In this document: piece by piece, positions 26,386 to 34,210 of the stretch | Numbering within the stretch: the first letter of the stretch is position 1 | Layout of the letters: each line of letters opens with the position of its first letter | Assembly: GCF_018130765.1 (NCBI RefSeq) | Contig: NZ_JAFCJZ010000008.1 | Span: forward strand, 186,001-250,000 | Source: Bradyrhizobium iriomotense | GTDB lineage: Bacteria; Pseudomonadota; Alphaproteobacteria; Rhizobiales; Xanthobacteraceae | DNA length: 64,000 bases | Reading direction: 5' to 3' | Made by a program: the position numbers and the translations under genes | The notes under the pieces: model-generated | The model's input: the letters and a program-made list of their open reading frames with translations, nothing else | Databases searched by the model: none | Told to the model about the DNA's origin: nothing

Positions 26386-27939
26386 ATGAAGCGTATTGGC
26401 ATCGATGTCGGCGGCACCAACACGGACGCCGTGCTGATCGTCGACGAGAAGGTCGTTCATTCCGTCAAGCGGCCGACCACGGCCGACGTGACCTCGGGCA
26501 TCCTCGACGCGTTGAAGGCGTTGCGTGCCGAGCCGTCTGCCGCGGTGAAGGTCGACGCGGTCGTGATCGGCACCACGCACTTCATCAACGCGGTAGTGCA
26601 GCGCCGTCACGTGCAGAAGATCGGTGCGATCCGCATCGGCATGCCCGCGAGCGCTTCGCTGCCGCCGTTCTGCGACTGGCCGACCGATCTCGCCAGCCTC
26701 GTCAACGGCGAGATCTTCATGCTGGAGGGCGGCCACGATTACGACGGCCGCCCGTTCATGCCGCTGGATGTCGCCGGCCTCAAGGACGCCGCGCGAAAGA
26801 TCAAGGACAAGGGCCTGCGCTCGGTCGCGGTGTGCTCGAGCTTCTCCCCGCTCGATCCCTCCTGCGAGACCACCGCGCGGGAGATCCTCGCCGAGATCTG
26901 CCCCGACGTCGCGGTGACGCTGTCGCACGATCTCGGCCGCATCGGCCTGCTCGAGCGCGAGAACGCCGCGTTGCTCAACGCCTCGCTGCACGACCTCGCC
27001 GTCACCACGGTCGCGGCCTTCCGCAAGGCGATCGCCGACAGCGGCATCGATGCGCCGCTGTTCCTGACCCAGAACGACGGCACCGTCATGCAGGCCGAGA
27101 TCGCCACCGCCTTCCCGGTGATGAGCTTTGCCTCCGGCGCGACCAACTCCATGCGCGGCGCCGCACATCTCTCCGGCCTCGACGATGCCATGGTCGTCGA
27201 TGTCGGCGGCACCACCAGCGACATCGGCCAGCTTCGTCATGGCTTTCCGCGCGAAGCCAATGCGGTCGTCGAGGTCGGCGGCGTGCGCACGCTGTTCCGC
27301 ATGCCCGATCTGCTCTCGATCGGGCTCGGCGGCGGCAGCCATGTCGACGAGGATCCGGTCCGCGTCGGCCCGCTCAGCGTCGGCTATCGCCTGACGTCGG
27401 ACGCGCTGGTGTTCGGCGGCTCGCGCCTTACCGCCACCGACATCGCCGTCGCCGCCGGCCTGATCGACATCGGCGACCGCTCGCGCGTCGCCAATCTGCC
27501 CAAGCGGCTGATCGAGGCCGCGCTGCGCGATGCCTGGCGCAAGCTGGAGGAAGACATCGACCGCATGAAGACCGAAGCCGGTGACGTACCGCTGCTCGCG
27601 GTCGGCGGCGGCGCCTTCCTGGTGCCGGATCGTTTGCCCGGCATCTCCGAGATCGTGCGCGTGCCGCATGGCGACTGCGCCAACGCGGTGGGCGCTGCGA
27701 TCGCGCAGGTCTCCGGCGAAGCCGATCAGGTGTTCCGCGATCTCAGCCGCGAGGACGCCATCGCCGCCGCACGCGACATCGCCGCCGACCGCGCCGTGCA
27801 GGCGGGCGCCGCGCGCGACAGCCTCAAGACCGTCGACGTCGAGGACATGCCGATCGCCTATCTGCCCGGCAACGCACTGCGTGTGCGGGTACGTGTTGCA
27901 GGGGCGATTGCCGATCCGGATCTGCCGGCGGCGGCGTAG
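26386..27939 (+). CDS. Hydantoinase/oxoprolinase-family protein (HyuA-like)
   Basis: 517 residues. The actin-like ATPase motifs are MKRIGIDVGGTNTDAVL at the N-terminus and DAMVVDVGGTTSDIGQL near residue 270, with IGLGGGSHVDEDP after it. Length (about 520) fits the short HyuA-like branch rather than full-length N-methylhydantoinase A (about 690), so the distal domain of the long forms is absent. Family members use ATP to open cyclic amides such as hydantoins or 5-oxoproline, usually with a HyuB partner; none is present here, and the DUF917 protein may take that place. It begins six bases after the DUF917 stop and ends the operon. Confidence 0.9.
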   Translation: MKRIGIDVGGTNTDAVLIVDEKVVHSVKRPTTADVTSGILDALKALRAEPSAAVKVDAVVIGTTHFINAVVQRRHVQKIGAIRIGMPASASLPPFCDWPTDLASLVNGEIFMLEGGHDYDGRPFMPLDVAGLKDAARKIKDKGLRSVAVCSSFSPLDPSCETTAREILAEICPDVAVTLSHDLGRIGLLERENAALLNASLHDLAVTTVAAFRKAIADSGIDAPLFLTQNDGTVMQAEIATAFPVMSFASGATNSMRGAAHLSGLDDAMVVDVGGTTSDIGQLRHGFPREANAVVEVGGVRTLFRMPDLLSIGLGGGSHVDEDPVRVGPLSVGYRLTSDALVFGGSRLTATDIAVAAGLIDIGDRSRVANLPKRLIEAALRDAWRKLEEDIDRMKTEAGDVPLLAVGGGAFLVPDRLPGISEIVRVPHGDCANAVGAAIAQVSGEADQVFRDLSREDAIAAARDIAADRAVQAGAARDSLKTVDVEDMPIAYLPGNALRVRVRVAGAIADPDLPAAA

Positions 27940-28405
27940 CAGATACCGGCCAAACAAAAAATGCGAAAACAACCCCATGCACAGTAGCCGGGGATAGCGA
28001 AATCAACGGCTTACGTGCGCAGCCACTGAGGCGGTTTAACTCGTCGGGGCAAAACAAGGGCGTAATGCGACTATTCCGAAATCGTCGCATGCCCCTCTTC
28101 CTTCTCCCCTTGCGGGAAAGTCAACAGCGGAAACAACCTAGCGATATCAGTCGGTCTACACCCGAGTGTATAGCCAGTGTAAGAAGTCGAAATTCTACTG
28201 GCGGCGGGAGACGATGTCGCGCACGAGGCGAGCGACCGGAGCCGCTCGCCAAGTCGCAATGGACTATGCCGTGCGCCCGATGCGCCTTGCGGCCTCTTCC
28301 TTGCTGCCGACGTGAGTAATTTCCTTGAGGACTTGGTTCACCGCGCGGGAGGCGATCACATAGGCCGCCGCGATCTCGTGTTGGAACTGTCGTCGCGGCT
28401 CTGAG
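27940..28405. other. Intergenic stretch after the hydantoinase operon, with hairpin and gene debris
   Basis: A perfect 7-bp inverted repeat, ATGCGAC at 28065-28071 and GTCGCAT at 28084-28090, may terminate the operon. A fragment like the genome's palindromic repeat (CTTCTCCCCTTGCGGGAAAG, about 28100-28119) follows. The right end holds the coding debris listed at 28264. No intact gene was recognised. Confidence 0.5.
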
Positions 28406-28407
28406 CT
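28264..28407 (-). pseudogene. C-terminal protein fragment of about 47 codons
   Basis: On the minus strand the frame ending at a TAG at 28264 reads FQHEIAAAYVIASRAVNQ, VLKEITHVGSKEEAARR, then IGRTA. Helical, charged and ordered, it looks like the tail of a real protein. Upstream it runs out of frame into the 3' end of the aldolase gene, so the rest of the gene is missing. The parent family was not recognised. Confidence 0.3.
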
Positions 28408-29149
28408 ACGCCTGCCTTGCCCAGCCGGTTGCCACAGCGGCGGCGTTCTTGAGCATCAGAACGTCAAAGCCAAGTGCTACGGCGGCGTAACCACGCGCTA
28501 TCGCAGATCGGACCTGCTCGTCTGTTAGAGCGAGTGTACTCCTCGGCACCTTTGCCGCGGTCGTAGCTCGCTCGAACGCTTCTACCGCCTTCAGAAAGGA
28601 AGGGTCTTCAAACTGGCCGGGGCAGTCTAGCTCAACCGAAAGATCGAATGGGGCAAGCACCAAGGCGCTAATGCCTTCGACGGCACAAATCGCCTCGATA
28701 TTCTCGATCGCGGCCTTCGTTTCGATCAGGATGTTGCAGACGATCGTGTCGCCAACTTTCGCTAAGTAGTCTTCAAAGGACACGTTCCATCGGGAATGGC
28801 CAATGAATGGACCGAACCCGCGCGTCCCACGAGGCGGATAGCGTGTCATCGCGACACACTCGGCGGCCTCTTGCGCTGTACGGACCTGCGGAAAAACGAT
28901 TCCAGCCGCCCCCATGTCGAGCGCCAGTTTCACCATTGCTTCATCGCGCTTGCCGACCCGGACAACGGGACGACAGCGCGTACCGGCAGTTGACGCGATC
29001 ATCGCATGAAGGGCCTCGGGACCGATCGCGCCATGCTCCTGGTCGATAACGACAGCATCGGCTCCAGCCTGCGCCAGTGCCTGCGTAACCACGGCAGAGG
29101 GAATCGTGCAGATGAACGAGGTGCGGATTTTGAGTGCAAGTTCTGACAT
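28406..29149 (-). CDS. HpcH/HpaI aldolase/citrate-lyase-family protein
   Basis: 247 residues, slightly short for the ~255-residue family. Class II aldolase markers are AGADAVVIDQEHGAIGPEAL (catalytic His and metal-side Glu), RVGKRDEAMVKLALDMGAAG, YPPRGTRGFGP and ILIETKAAIENIEAI. These enzymes cleave 4-hydroxy-2-oxo acids to pyruvate or a related 2-oxo acid and an aldehyde. A broken cupin gene lies just upstream on the same strand and no pathway partner is intact nearby, so the physiological substrate is unknown. Confidence 0.88.
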   Translation of the reverse strand: MSELALKIRTSFICTIPSAVVTQALAQAGADAVVIDQEHGAIGPEALHAMIASTAGTRCRPVVRVGKRDEAMVKLALDMGAAGIVFPQVRTAQEAAECVAMTRYPPRGTRGFGPFIGHSRWNVSFEDYLAKVGDTIVCNILIETKAAIENIEAICAVEGISALVLAPFDLSVELDCPGQFEDPSFLKAVEAFERATTAAKVPRSTLALTDEQVRSAIARGYAAVALGFDVLMLKNAAAVATGWARQA

Positions 29150-29186
29150 CCAGGTTTCCCCTCAAATAGATTGAACGTGACTGCAT

Positions 29187-29413
29187 TCCTCAGACGGCAA
29201 TCATGCGAACGCGGCGCGCCCGGCCGGGGTCGATCAGGCAGTATCGGCCGCCGCTTTCCTGACCAGTGACCCGGACGGTGTAGGTATCTCCGAACGGCAC
29301 GGAGAAGTGCCGCACATTCGGCGCATCTGGCATCGCGATACGGACTTCCCGCGTCGGATCATCGGGCGGGATGACGGACGCCGGCTGGGAGGGGAGTTCG
29401 TTGTGTCGGTCAC
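29187..29413 (-). pseudogene. Broken cupin-family gene (frameshifted and truncated)
   Basis: A good ribosome site (AAGGAG) and a GTG at 29413 begin V-T-D-T-T-N-S, but the recognisable protein continues in another frame (QPASVIPPDDPTREVRIAMP, then NVRHFSV and GDTYTVRVTGQESGGRYCLI), implying a frameshift in the C/G-run near 29388-29400. After CLID, where intact relatives continue into the metal-binding cupin strands (usual PPGGGPPPHRH), the sequence turns into an Arg-rich tail and stops. Both the frameshift and the lost beta-barrel say this is a dead gene. It sits just upstream of the aldolase. Confidence 0.55.
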
Positions 29414-29549
29414 ATCGCTTCTCCTTGGCTCTCAGGCGGAGCTTCGATTGACCGAACCGTTCAGTCAATGTTGTTCTCGCCGTCTGGTGGTGCTTCCAAA
29501 GGACGCACCTCGCCCCCATCAAACGTCCGTTCGGATCCAAAGCCGCCAA

Positions 29550-29994
29550 TTATCAAGCGGTCACGGCAACGAGCCGTCCGCCTGTCAGAGCACGTCGGGT
29601 ACTCGCACGATAAACGGCTACGCGGTGGCCACGGCCCCCTTTGACACGGACGGGCAACACAGCGGTATAATGCTATTATTCCGAAGTCTGGGCGTTATCC
29701 TCGTTCACCTCCTGTGGGAGGCAATACCGGCGCGAAAGGCGTTTGGATCGACGGCTCGGCGGCGCTGACGTGCGGCTGGGCTTCAGCGGGAGCAACCCAC
29801 GCAGTTTAGCGATGGGTCATCAGAATACATCAAGGTTAGAGGCGCGCGAGCAAGCGGCACAGCCGTTGCGCGCAGCCGTGTGCCTCGTGGCGGCTGGCAG
29901 GCGTCGGATGCCGATTGGGAGCAAACACCACCCGTAAATTTCCCAAGTGTCGGCCTATCACCCTGCTGGTTAACTGGTGCAGTCGAGCACCGCA
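29550..29994. other. Intergenic region, no feature recognised
   Basis: About 445 bases between the cupin remnant and a very small gene. Both strands give only short, Arg/Pro-rich or composition-driven frames. No hairpin-plus-T-run, palindrome or repeat stood out. Confidence 0.4.
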
Positions 29995-30159
29995 ATGAAA
30001 GCACCGAAGCCAAAGCAATGGGCCGAGCAGGAAGTCCGCCGATTGATCAGGCTCGCCCGGCAGGGAGTTGGCGCATCGAAGATAGCCGCCGAATTGGGCC
30101 GTCACGCCGGGTCGGTGCGACGAATGGCGCGGAGCATGGGGATACTGTTGAAGAAGTAG
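29995..30159 (+). CDS. Very small helix-turn-helix-like protein
   Basis: 54 residues: MKAPKPKQWAEQEVRRLIRL, then ARQGVGASKIAAELGRHAGS and VRRMARSMGILLKK. This is a SANT/Myb-like or minimal HTH pattern (KIA-ELGR-AGSVR-A), a type common as stand-alone small genes in Bradyrhizobium. A GTG 18 bases upstream is an alternative start; no strong ribosome site favours either. Probably binds DNA; target unknown. Confidence 0.6.
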   Translation: MKAPKPKQWAEQEVRRLIRLARQGVGASKIAAELGRHAGSVRRMARSMGILLKK

Positions 30160-30309
30160 CCGTCCCTGGCAGGGCGTTGCCTGATAAACGAGGCGCACGG
30201 GTAGAGCCCGAAGGGCCCTAGCCTCGGCTGATCTCCCGCATCAATCGGCGGTAATCGGCGCGCTTCCAGTTAGGCACATACCAGTTAGGCACATAGAAGC
30301 TAACAGAAG

Positions 30310-30549
30310 CTAACAAGCTATTCTGTCTTGCACTCCCCCTGCGATGGCCGCGGTCGGTTGTGCGATGCTGCTCTCTCCATGAGGCGGTGAGCCAACTTGG
30401 CAAAGTTCGAGATCATCGAGCGGCGTATCGTTGGCCAAATGCTCCCAATACTCAGCTTCGGCGAGCAGCTTCCAACTTCGATCAGGATGATGCGCGGCTG
30501 TCTGACGGCACAGCGATGCCATCGCGCGCAGGCGACTCGCAGTATCCAT
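30310..30549 (-). CDS. Small conserved-looking protein of unknown function
   Basis: 79 residues beginning MDTASRLRAMASLCRQTAAH and AEAEYWEHLAN. The start has an excellent ribosome site (GGGAGGAG three bases before ATG). Small proteins with the RAMA-LCRQ and EAEYWEHLA pattern recur in Bradyrhizobium. The C-terminal 30 residues look unstructured. An A-rich tract lies just upstream on this strand. No function is known. Confidence 0.6.
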   Translation of the reverse strand: MDTASRLRAMASLCRQTAAHHPDRSWKLLAEAEYWEHLANDTPLDDLELCQVGSPPHGESSIAQPTAAIAGGVQDRIAC

Positions 30550-30563
30550 TTACTCCTCCCGAC

Positions 30564-30602
30564 TATTTTTTGTTTTTTGCACCTTATTTTCTTTTTTTGC
30601 GA
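30564..30602. promoter_or_regulatory. AT-rich T/A-tract upstream of the small gene at 30549
   Basis: Runs of T (plus strand) separated by single other bases, i.e. A-tracts on the minus strand directly upstream of the gene starting at 30549. In a window of high GC this is an outlier. It could serve as an UP-element or a bent-DNA site, or mark acquired sequence. Confidence 0.35.
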
Positions 30603-30749
30603 CGGAGTCATTATGATTATGACGCAGAACTAATTTTCACTTTCCGGACGTGATTCGAATTCGTTACGACTTCAAATCGTTCGCGCACAACTGATGCAAT
30701 CCAGTGACGTTTAACGCAGCCATCGCGAGCGACACGAGGCCGGCGCTAT

Positions 30750-30956
30750 TTGTCGAGAGGGAGCAAATCGGACTTTGAAGCTGCAGCAAAACTCGGAGCC
30801 AGCATCGGTGGGTATATCCGGAAGGCTCGAGAGACCGGCCTCAACCACGACGATCTCGTCCTCGATCTGCTGGATCGAGTCGCCGACGAACGGATGATCT
30901 GGAGACATCGACTTCGCACCCAGGCCAACAGGTCACATTGGATGGAGAGCCCGTAG
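30750..30956 (+). CDS. Possible small protein of unknown function
   Basis: 68 codons from a TTG: DFEAAAKLGASIGGYIRKAR then ETGLNHDDLVLDLLDRVADE. The middle is amphipathic and plausible as helices; the ends are weak. No clear ribosome site, and the opposite strand is also open, so this is an uncertain call. Confidence 0.3.
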   Translation: MSRGSKSDFEAAAKLGASIGGYIRKARETGLNHDDLVLDLLDRVADERMIWRHRLRTQANRSHWMESP

Positions 30957-30978
30957 AGGCTGCCGATTCAGGTGGGCC

Positions 30979-31206
30979 TTACTCTTCTTTCGGACGGGGT
31001 TCTTTGGTTTTGCGCCCCGGGAAAGTACCGCGAGCCGGTGGCAATCTTGCTATTGCTCGCTCCAACTCCACAGCGATCGCCCTGTAGCGAGCGAGCAATC
31101 TCGTGAATGTGTCGCGCTTGATCTGGTTCTTGGCAGTTTTCTGAAGTCGTTCGCATTCGGCGATTTGCGCGCGGAGCAGTTCTAGCTGGGCCTGCATTTC
31201 CTTCAT
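30979..31206 (-). CDS. Small coiled-coil protein of unknown function
   Basis: 75 residues from MKEMQAQLELLRAQIAECER. The first 55 residues are strongly helical with heptad-like leucines (LRAQIAECERLQ, FTRLLARYRAIAVELERAI), then a basic tail. Similar short proteins recur in Bradyrhizobium genomes. The longer frame from 31239 would add an unlikely Cys/Ser-rich start. No neighbour gives a function. Confidence 0.6.
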   Translation of the reverse strand: MKEMQAQLELLRAQIAECERLQKTAKNQIKRDTFTRLLARYRAIAVELERAIARLPPARGTFPGRKTKEPRPKEE

Positions 31207-31450
31207 GGCCGATCCACCGCGAGAAGAGCAACCTGGCAAATCAAATCACTCCTGAATTTAATTCGGGATGATTTGGGATTCGACGACGTTATGTTGAGGG
31301 AGCAGTCTAGGGCACGACTCATTAAACAGCTGCCGACCGACGTCCCGTTACCCGCCAACGGCGGCTGAAGAGCGGGCATTCCCAGAGGTCGCAGATGGGC
31401 CAATTTCGGACTCAGCGTCTTAGCGCTTGTGGGCTAATGTTTGAGCCCGC

Positions 31451-31939
31451 CTAGTATTCCGCCCCATATTTGAGACCGATTGCGTTGATCTGCTCCCGCG
31501 TCAATTCTTTTCGCGGCTCGCCGGGTCGGCTGCAGGTTTCGCGAAAGAAACCGTCGAGGCCTGGGGGCACCATGATCCACAGCAGAACCAGCTCCTGATC
31601 TGGACTACTGAAACCATGCCACGTGTTCCTGGGTATGAAAATCATTCCTCCTCTTTCGCAGGAGTGACGCACATCGTTGAGTGTGACCGTGCCACTGCCC
31701 TCCAGAACGTAGAAGGCTTCGTCCCTGTCGAGGTGTCGGTGAACCGGAATGCCTGAGCCCTTGGGTAGCTGTTGAATGCCGAGGCCAAGATTATTGGACC
31801 CCGTTACAGGGTCAGCCTTGATGAAGATGTTGCCGCCATCACGAAAATGGATCAGGTGTTCACCCTCTCCGGCACCAAGCACATAGCCCTGCGGCACCGG
31901 GTTGTGCGACTTCGCCTCGATCTCCTTGCTGTTTGGCAT
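31451..31939 (-). CDS. Cupin-domain protein
   Basis: 162 residues from the ATG at 31939, which has GGAG six bases upstream; an ATG four codons earlier lacks one. The cupin motif 1 is IPVHRHLDRDEAFYVLEGSG (two His and Glu as metal ligands) and motif 2 is MIFIPRNTWHGF (third His). A single small beta-barrel with a C-terminal helical tail (RKELTREQINAIGLKYG). Single-domain cupins of this kind are metal-dependent enzymes or sensors; the substrate is unknown. Confidence 0.85.
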   Translation of the reverse strand: MPNSKEIEAKSHNPVPQGYVLGAGEGEHLIHFRDGGNIFIKADPVTGSNNLGLGIQQLPKGSGIPVHRHLDRDEAFYVLEGSGTVTLNDVRHSCERGGMIFIPRNTWHGFSSPDQELVLLWIMVPPGLDGFFRETCSRPGEPRKELTREQINAIGLKYGAEY

Positions 31940-32289
31940 CGCGTGCTCCATTGGCCGATATTCAACAATGAAAAGACCACAATAGCAGAATGCTGCACCA
32001 CGAGCGACGCCCCATCTTGCCGCCAACGACCTAGCCTTCATCCAACTCGCTTCGAGCAAGCTATGGCTCGGCGCTAATGAGTCCACGTTCTGGTTGGGAC
32101 AATCTCTCTGACAAATCGCCGTCGCGGGACGTTGCTGGAGCGACCCAAAGTTGACCGCCTTGCCTCCGACAGGAGCGCGCAGCGAAGAGGCTGTATTCGG
32201 TCATCGCCAAACAAGAAGCGATCCGTGGCTAGCGCGATCAACCGTTACGTCGGCAACCCGGCGCCGATGTCGGCGTGTTTTTGAGTTGA

Positions 32290-32303
32290 TTGATCTGGAT
32301 CAA
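32290..32303. promoter_or_regulatory. FixK/FNR-type box (TTGAT-N4-ATCAA)
   Basis: TTGATCTGGATCAA is a perfect match to the FNR/FixK consensus. It ends 54 bases before the start at 32358, a spacing compatible with activation of that gene under low oxygen. The consensus is established for FNR/FixK proteins; binding here is inferred. Confidence 0.65.
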
Positions 32304-32357
32304 GCCCACCGAAGCCTGACTCACGAGGATTGATCAGGCAACGCGCAGGGGCCTGGG

Positions 32358-32792
32358 ATGAAACGTTGGGCGGGGCTCGTCATCGCAGCACTCATGGTCA
32401 CAGGATCGCGCTCGGGCGATGCCACCATACGGATCACGAACGATCGCGGTGGATCGATCGGGAAGTACATATACAAGTATGAGCGGCTGCGCGCCTCGGG
32501 CCAGAGTGTCATCATCGATGGTTTCTGCGCGTCGGCCTGCACCATTGTCCTGGCGACCCTGCCCGCCGAAAGGATTTGCGTGACGTCGCGGGCCGAGCTG
32601 GCGTTCCACGCCGCATGGGATATTGGTCCACGCGGACGGGCTGTCACGAACGCGGGCGCGACCCGTATGATGTATCTCATGTATCCCGCACCGGTGCGGC
32701 GCTGGATCGCCCATCGCGGCGGCTTGACGCCCCGAACCATATTCCTCCGCGGAAACCTGCTGCAGGCGATGTATCGCTCGTGCCCATCCTGA
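32358..32792 (+). CDS. Exported ClpP-like protein with GFCASACT motif
   Basis: 144 residues with a short N-terminal hydrophobic signal (RWAGLVIAALMVTGS). The core VIIDGFCASACTIVLATLPA, then RICVTSRAELAFHAAWD, matches a family of periplasmic ClpP/crotonase-fold proteins in which the Ser of the SACT motif takes the nucleophile position and the His of AFHAAWD could be its partner. It is shorter than typical (~180-250), so part of the fold may be reduced. A perfect FixK/FNR box lies 54 bases upstream, suggesting low-oxygen induction. Confidence 0.7.
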   Translation: MKRWAGLVIAALMVTGSRSGDATIRITNDRGGSIGKYIYKYERLRASGQSVIIDGFCASACTIVLATLPAERICVTSRAELAFHAAWDIGPRGRAVTNAGATRMMYLMYPAPVRRWIAHRGGLTPRTIFLRGNLLQAMYRSCPS

Positions 32793-32904
32793 GGCCGCGA
32801 GAGAAGAAAGCTCTCGAGACGTTCGATCCGGAACAATCGGCGGCGAGAAAGCCGGGAGCAGGCGGCGGCCCTCGGTCACCGCCGTCCGCGCTCACCTGGT
32901 CTTC

Positions 32905-33432
32905 TCAATACTGATACTGATACGGATATTGCCCCGGACAGACGTAGTTGCCGTTGGCGTCGTAGTAGCAGCGGCTGTTGTAGTTGTTATTGTAGTAGCC
33001 GTAGGCTCCGTAGGCAGCGGCGGCGCCAACCGCGGCAGCACCATAGCCCAAGCCCGGGCGGTAGTAGCCGCCGCCGTAGCCCGGATAACCTGCAATGGGA
33101 CGCCCCGGGCGACCAGCGATCGGGCGTCCCGGATAGCCGGGTCGACCTGCAATCGGGCGGCCTGCTATCGGATGCGACGGCCGAGCTCCTCCGGCCACGC
33201 CATAGCCGCGACCGCCGTGGATACGCCCGGCATGAACGGCGCCGCCCCGAACGTGCGCAGCACGCATGCCACCGCCGTGAAAGCCACCGGCGCGCATGCC
33301 GCCGCCATGAAATCCTCCTCCTCCTCCACGAAAGCCGCCGCCTCCACCACGGCGAGCAAACGCGTCATCGGGCACCAGGCTGGCAGCGACGAGGATAGCT
33401 GCCGCGAAACCAATCAGACCATAGCGAACCAT
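32905..33432 (-). CDS. Exported glycine-rich protein
   Basis: 175 residues from an ATG preceded by AGGAGG, giving a signal peptide (MVRYGLIGFAAAILVAASLV) cleaved near AFA-R. The mature protein is low-complexity: RGGGGGFRGGG and FHGGGMRAG repeats, GRPIAGRPG repeats, then a Tyr/Asn-rich tail with YYDANGNYVCPGQYPYQ. The last segment (Y-D-x-N-G-N-Y-V-C) recurs in short envelope proteins of Bradyrhizobium. Likely periplasmic or surface-associated. A perfect FixK/FNR box lies about 110 bases upstream. Confidence 0.8.
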   Translation of the reverse strand: MVRYGLIGFAAAILVAASLVPDDAFARRGGGGGFRGGGGGFHGGGMRAGGFHGGGMRAAHVRGGAVHAGRIHGGRGYGVAGGARPSHPIAGRPIAGRPGYPGRPIAGRPGRPIAGYPGYGGGYYRPGLGYGAAAVGAAAAYGAYGYYNNNYNSRCYYDANGNYVCPGQYPYQYQY

Positions 33433-33542
33433 GAGCCACCTCCTGATGGTGAGGCGCCATCGATCCGCTGGCTTCCGCGAGCGATGCCCGCGCGAGCGGC
33501 GACGGCACCAGCGCATGCATTTGGCATTTCGTTGTCTCGTGC

Positions 33543-33556
33543 TTGATCTAAATCAA
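33543..33556. promoter_or_regulatory. FixK/FNR-type box (TTGAT-N4-ATCAA)
   Basis: TTGATCTAAATCAA, a perfect consensus match, about 110 bases upstream of the glycine-rich exported-protein gene on the minus strand. A second palindrome, GTTCCT-GAC-AGGAAC at 33590-33604, lies just further upstream. Confidence 0.6.
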
Positions 33557-33707
33557 GCGGCCAGCGCGCAGCGATGACTGATCACGGAAGTTCCTGACAG
33601 GAACCGGAAGCATCTAACCGGGAAAATCCGCGGACCGCACGGCGCCGCCGGATCAGGGGTTGTCTCCGCGAATTCAACTCGCGGGATTCGCGCACTGACA
33701 CGCTGCT

Positions 33708-33938
33708 TCATTTGTCCTTGGGGCGCTGCGGCTGTCCCTTTCCCGCAGCCTGCGAGGTTCGGCTTGTCGGGGCCTCAAACACCGCAATACGGCGGTCGAG
33801 CTGCCATAGCTCGACGTCGTTGACGTCAACCAATTGCGCAGCACGTTCCCGTGCTTCCTGCTCGTCGGCACACTGCAATTTGGCTACGCTTATAACGTGG
33901 CGGTGCTGATCCAAAAGGTAAGCCCGGTAGTGAGCCAT
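33708..33938 (-). CDS. Small protein of unknown function
   Basis: 76 residues from the ATG at 33938, which has AAGGAG at an eight-base spacing; the GTG two codons earlier is too close to that site. The sequence MAHYRAYLLDQHRHVISVAK, then CADEQEARERAAQLV and VELWQLDRRIAVFE, fits a recurrent Bradyrhizobium small-protein family (AHYR-Y-LD ... A ... V-LW). The C-terminus is a basic Gln/Pro tail. No function is established. Confidence 0.7.
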   Translation of the reverse strand: MAHYRAYLLDQHRHVISVAKLQCADEQEARERAAQLVDVNDVELWQLDRRIAVFEAPTSRTSQAAGKGQPQRPKDK

Positions 33939-33973
33939 CCCCACGTCTCCTTACGCCCGCATTTATCGGATCA

Positions 33974-34210
33974 TCACCTCAATCCTTCAATCAGCGTTTT
34001 CCAGCCGAACGCATCGTTCATCGTCAGCAGCAAAACGCCGAGCGCTGCCAGGTAGGACGGCAGCTCGCAATCGGGACGCGCGTTCATATTGCCGACAAAC
34101 GAGGCGACGGCGTTCTTGAGATCGCCTCGGTCCAGATGATCGAAGGCCCGTTGCTTGCAACGCTCGACATATTTGTCGCGCGCCATCTCAACTAACAGGG
34201 AACGTTCCAT
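33974..34210 (-). CDS. Small helical protein of unknown function
   Basis: 78 residues beginning MERSLLVEMARDKYVERCKQ, with a purine-rich ribosome site (GGGGGAAG). The VERCKQRAFDHLDRGDLKNA then VASFVGNMNARPD pattern is a small helical family common in rhizobial accessory regions, sometimes near phage genes. It ends near LIEGLR. No catalytic motif. Confidence 0.7.
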   Translation of the reverse strand: MERSLLVEMARDKYVERCKQRAFDHLDRGDLKNAVASFVGNMNARPDCELPSYLAALGVLLLTMNDAFGWKTLIEGLR

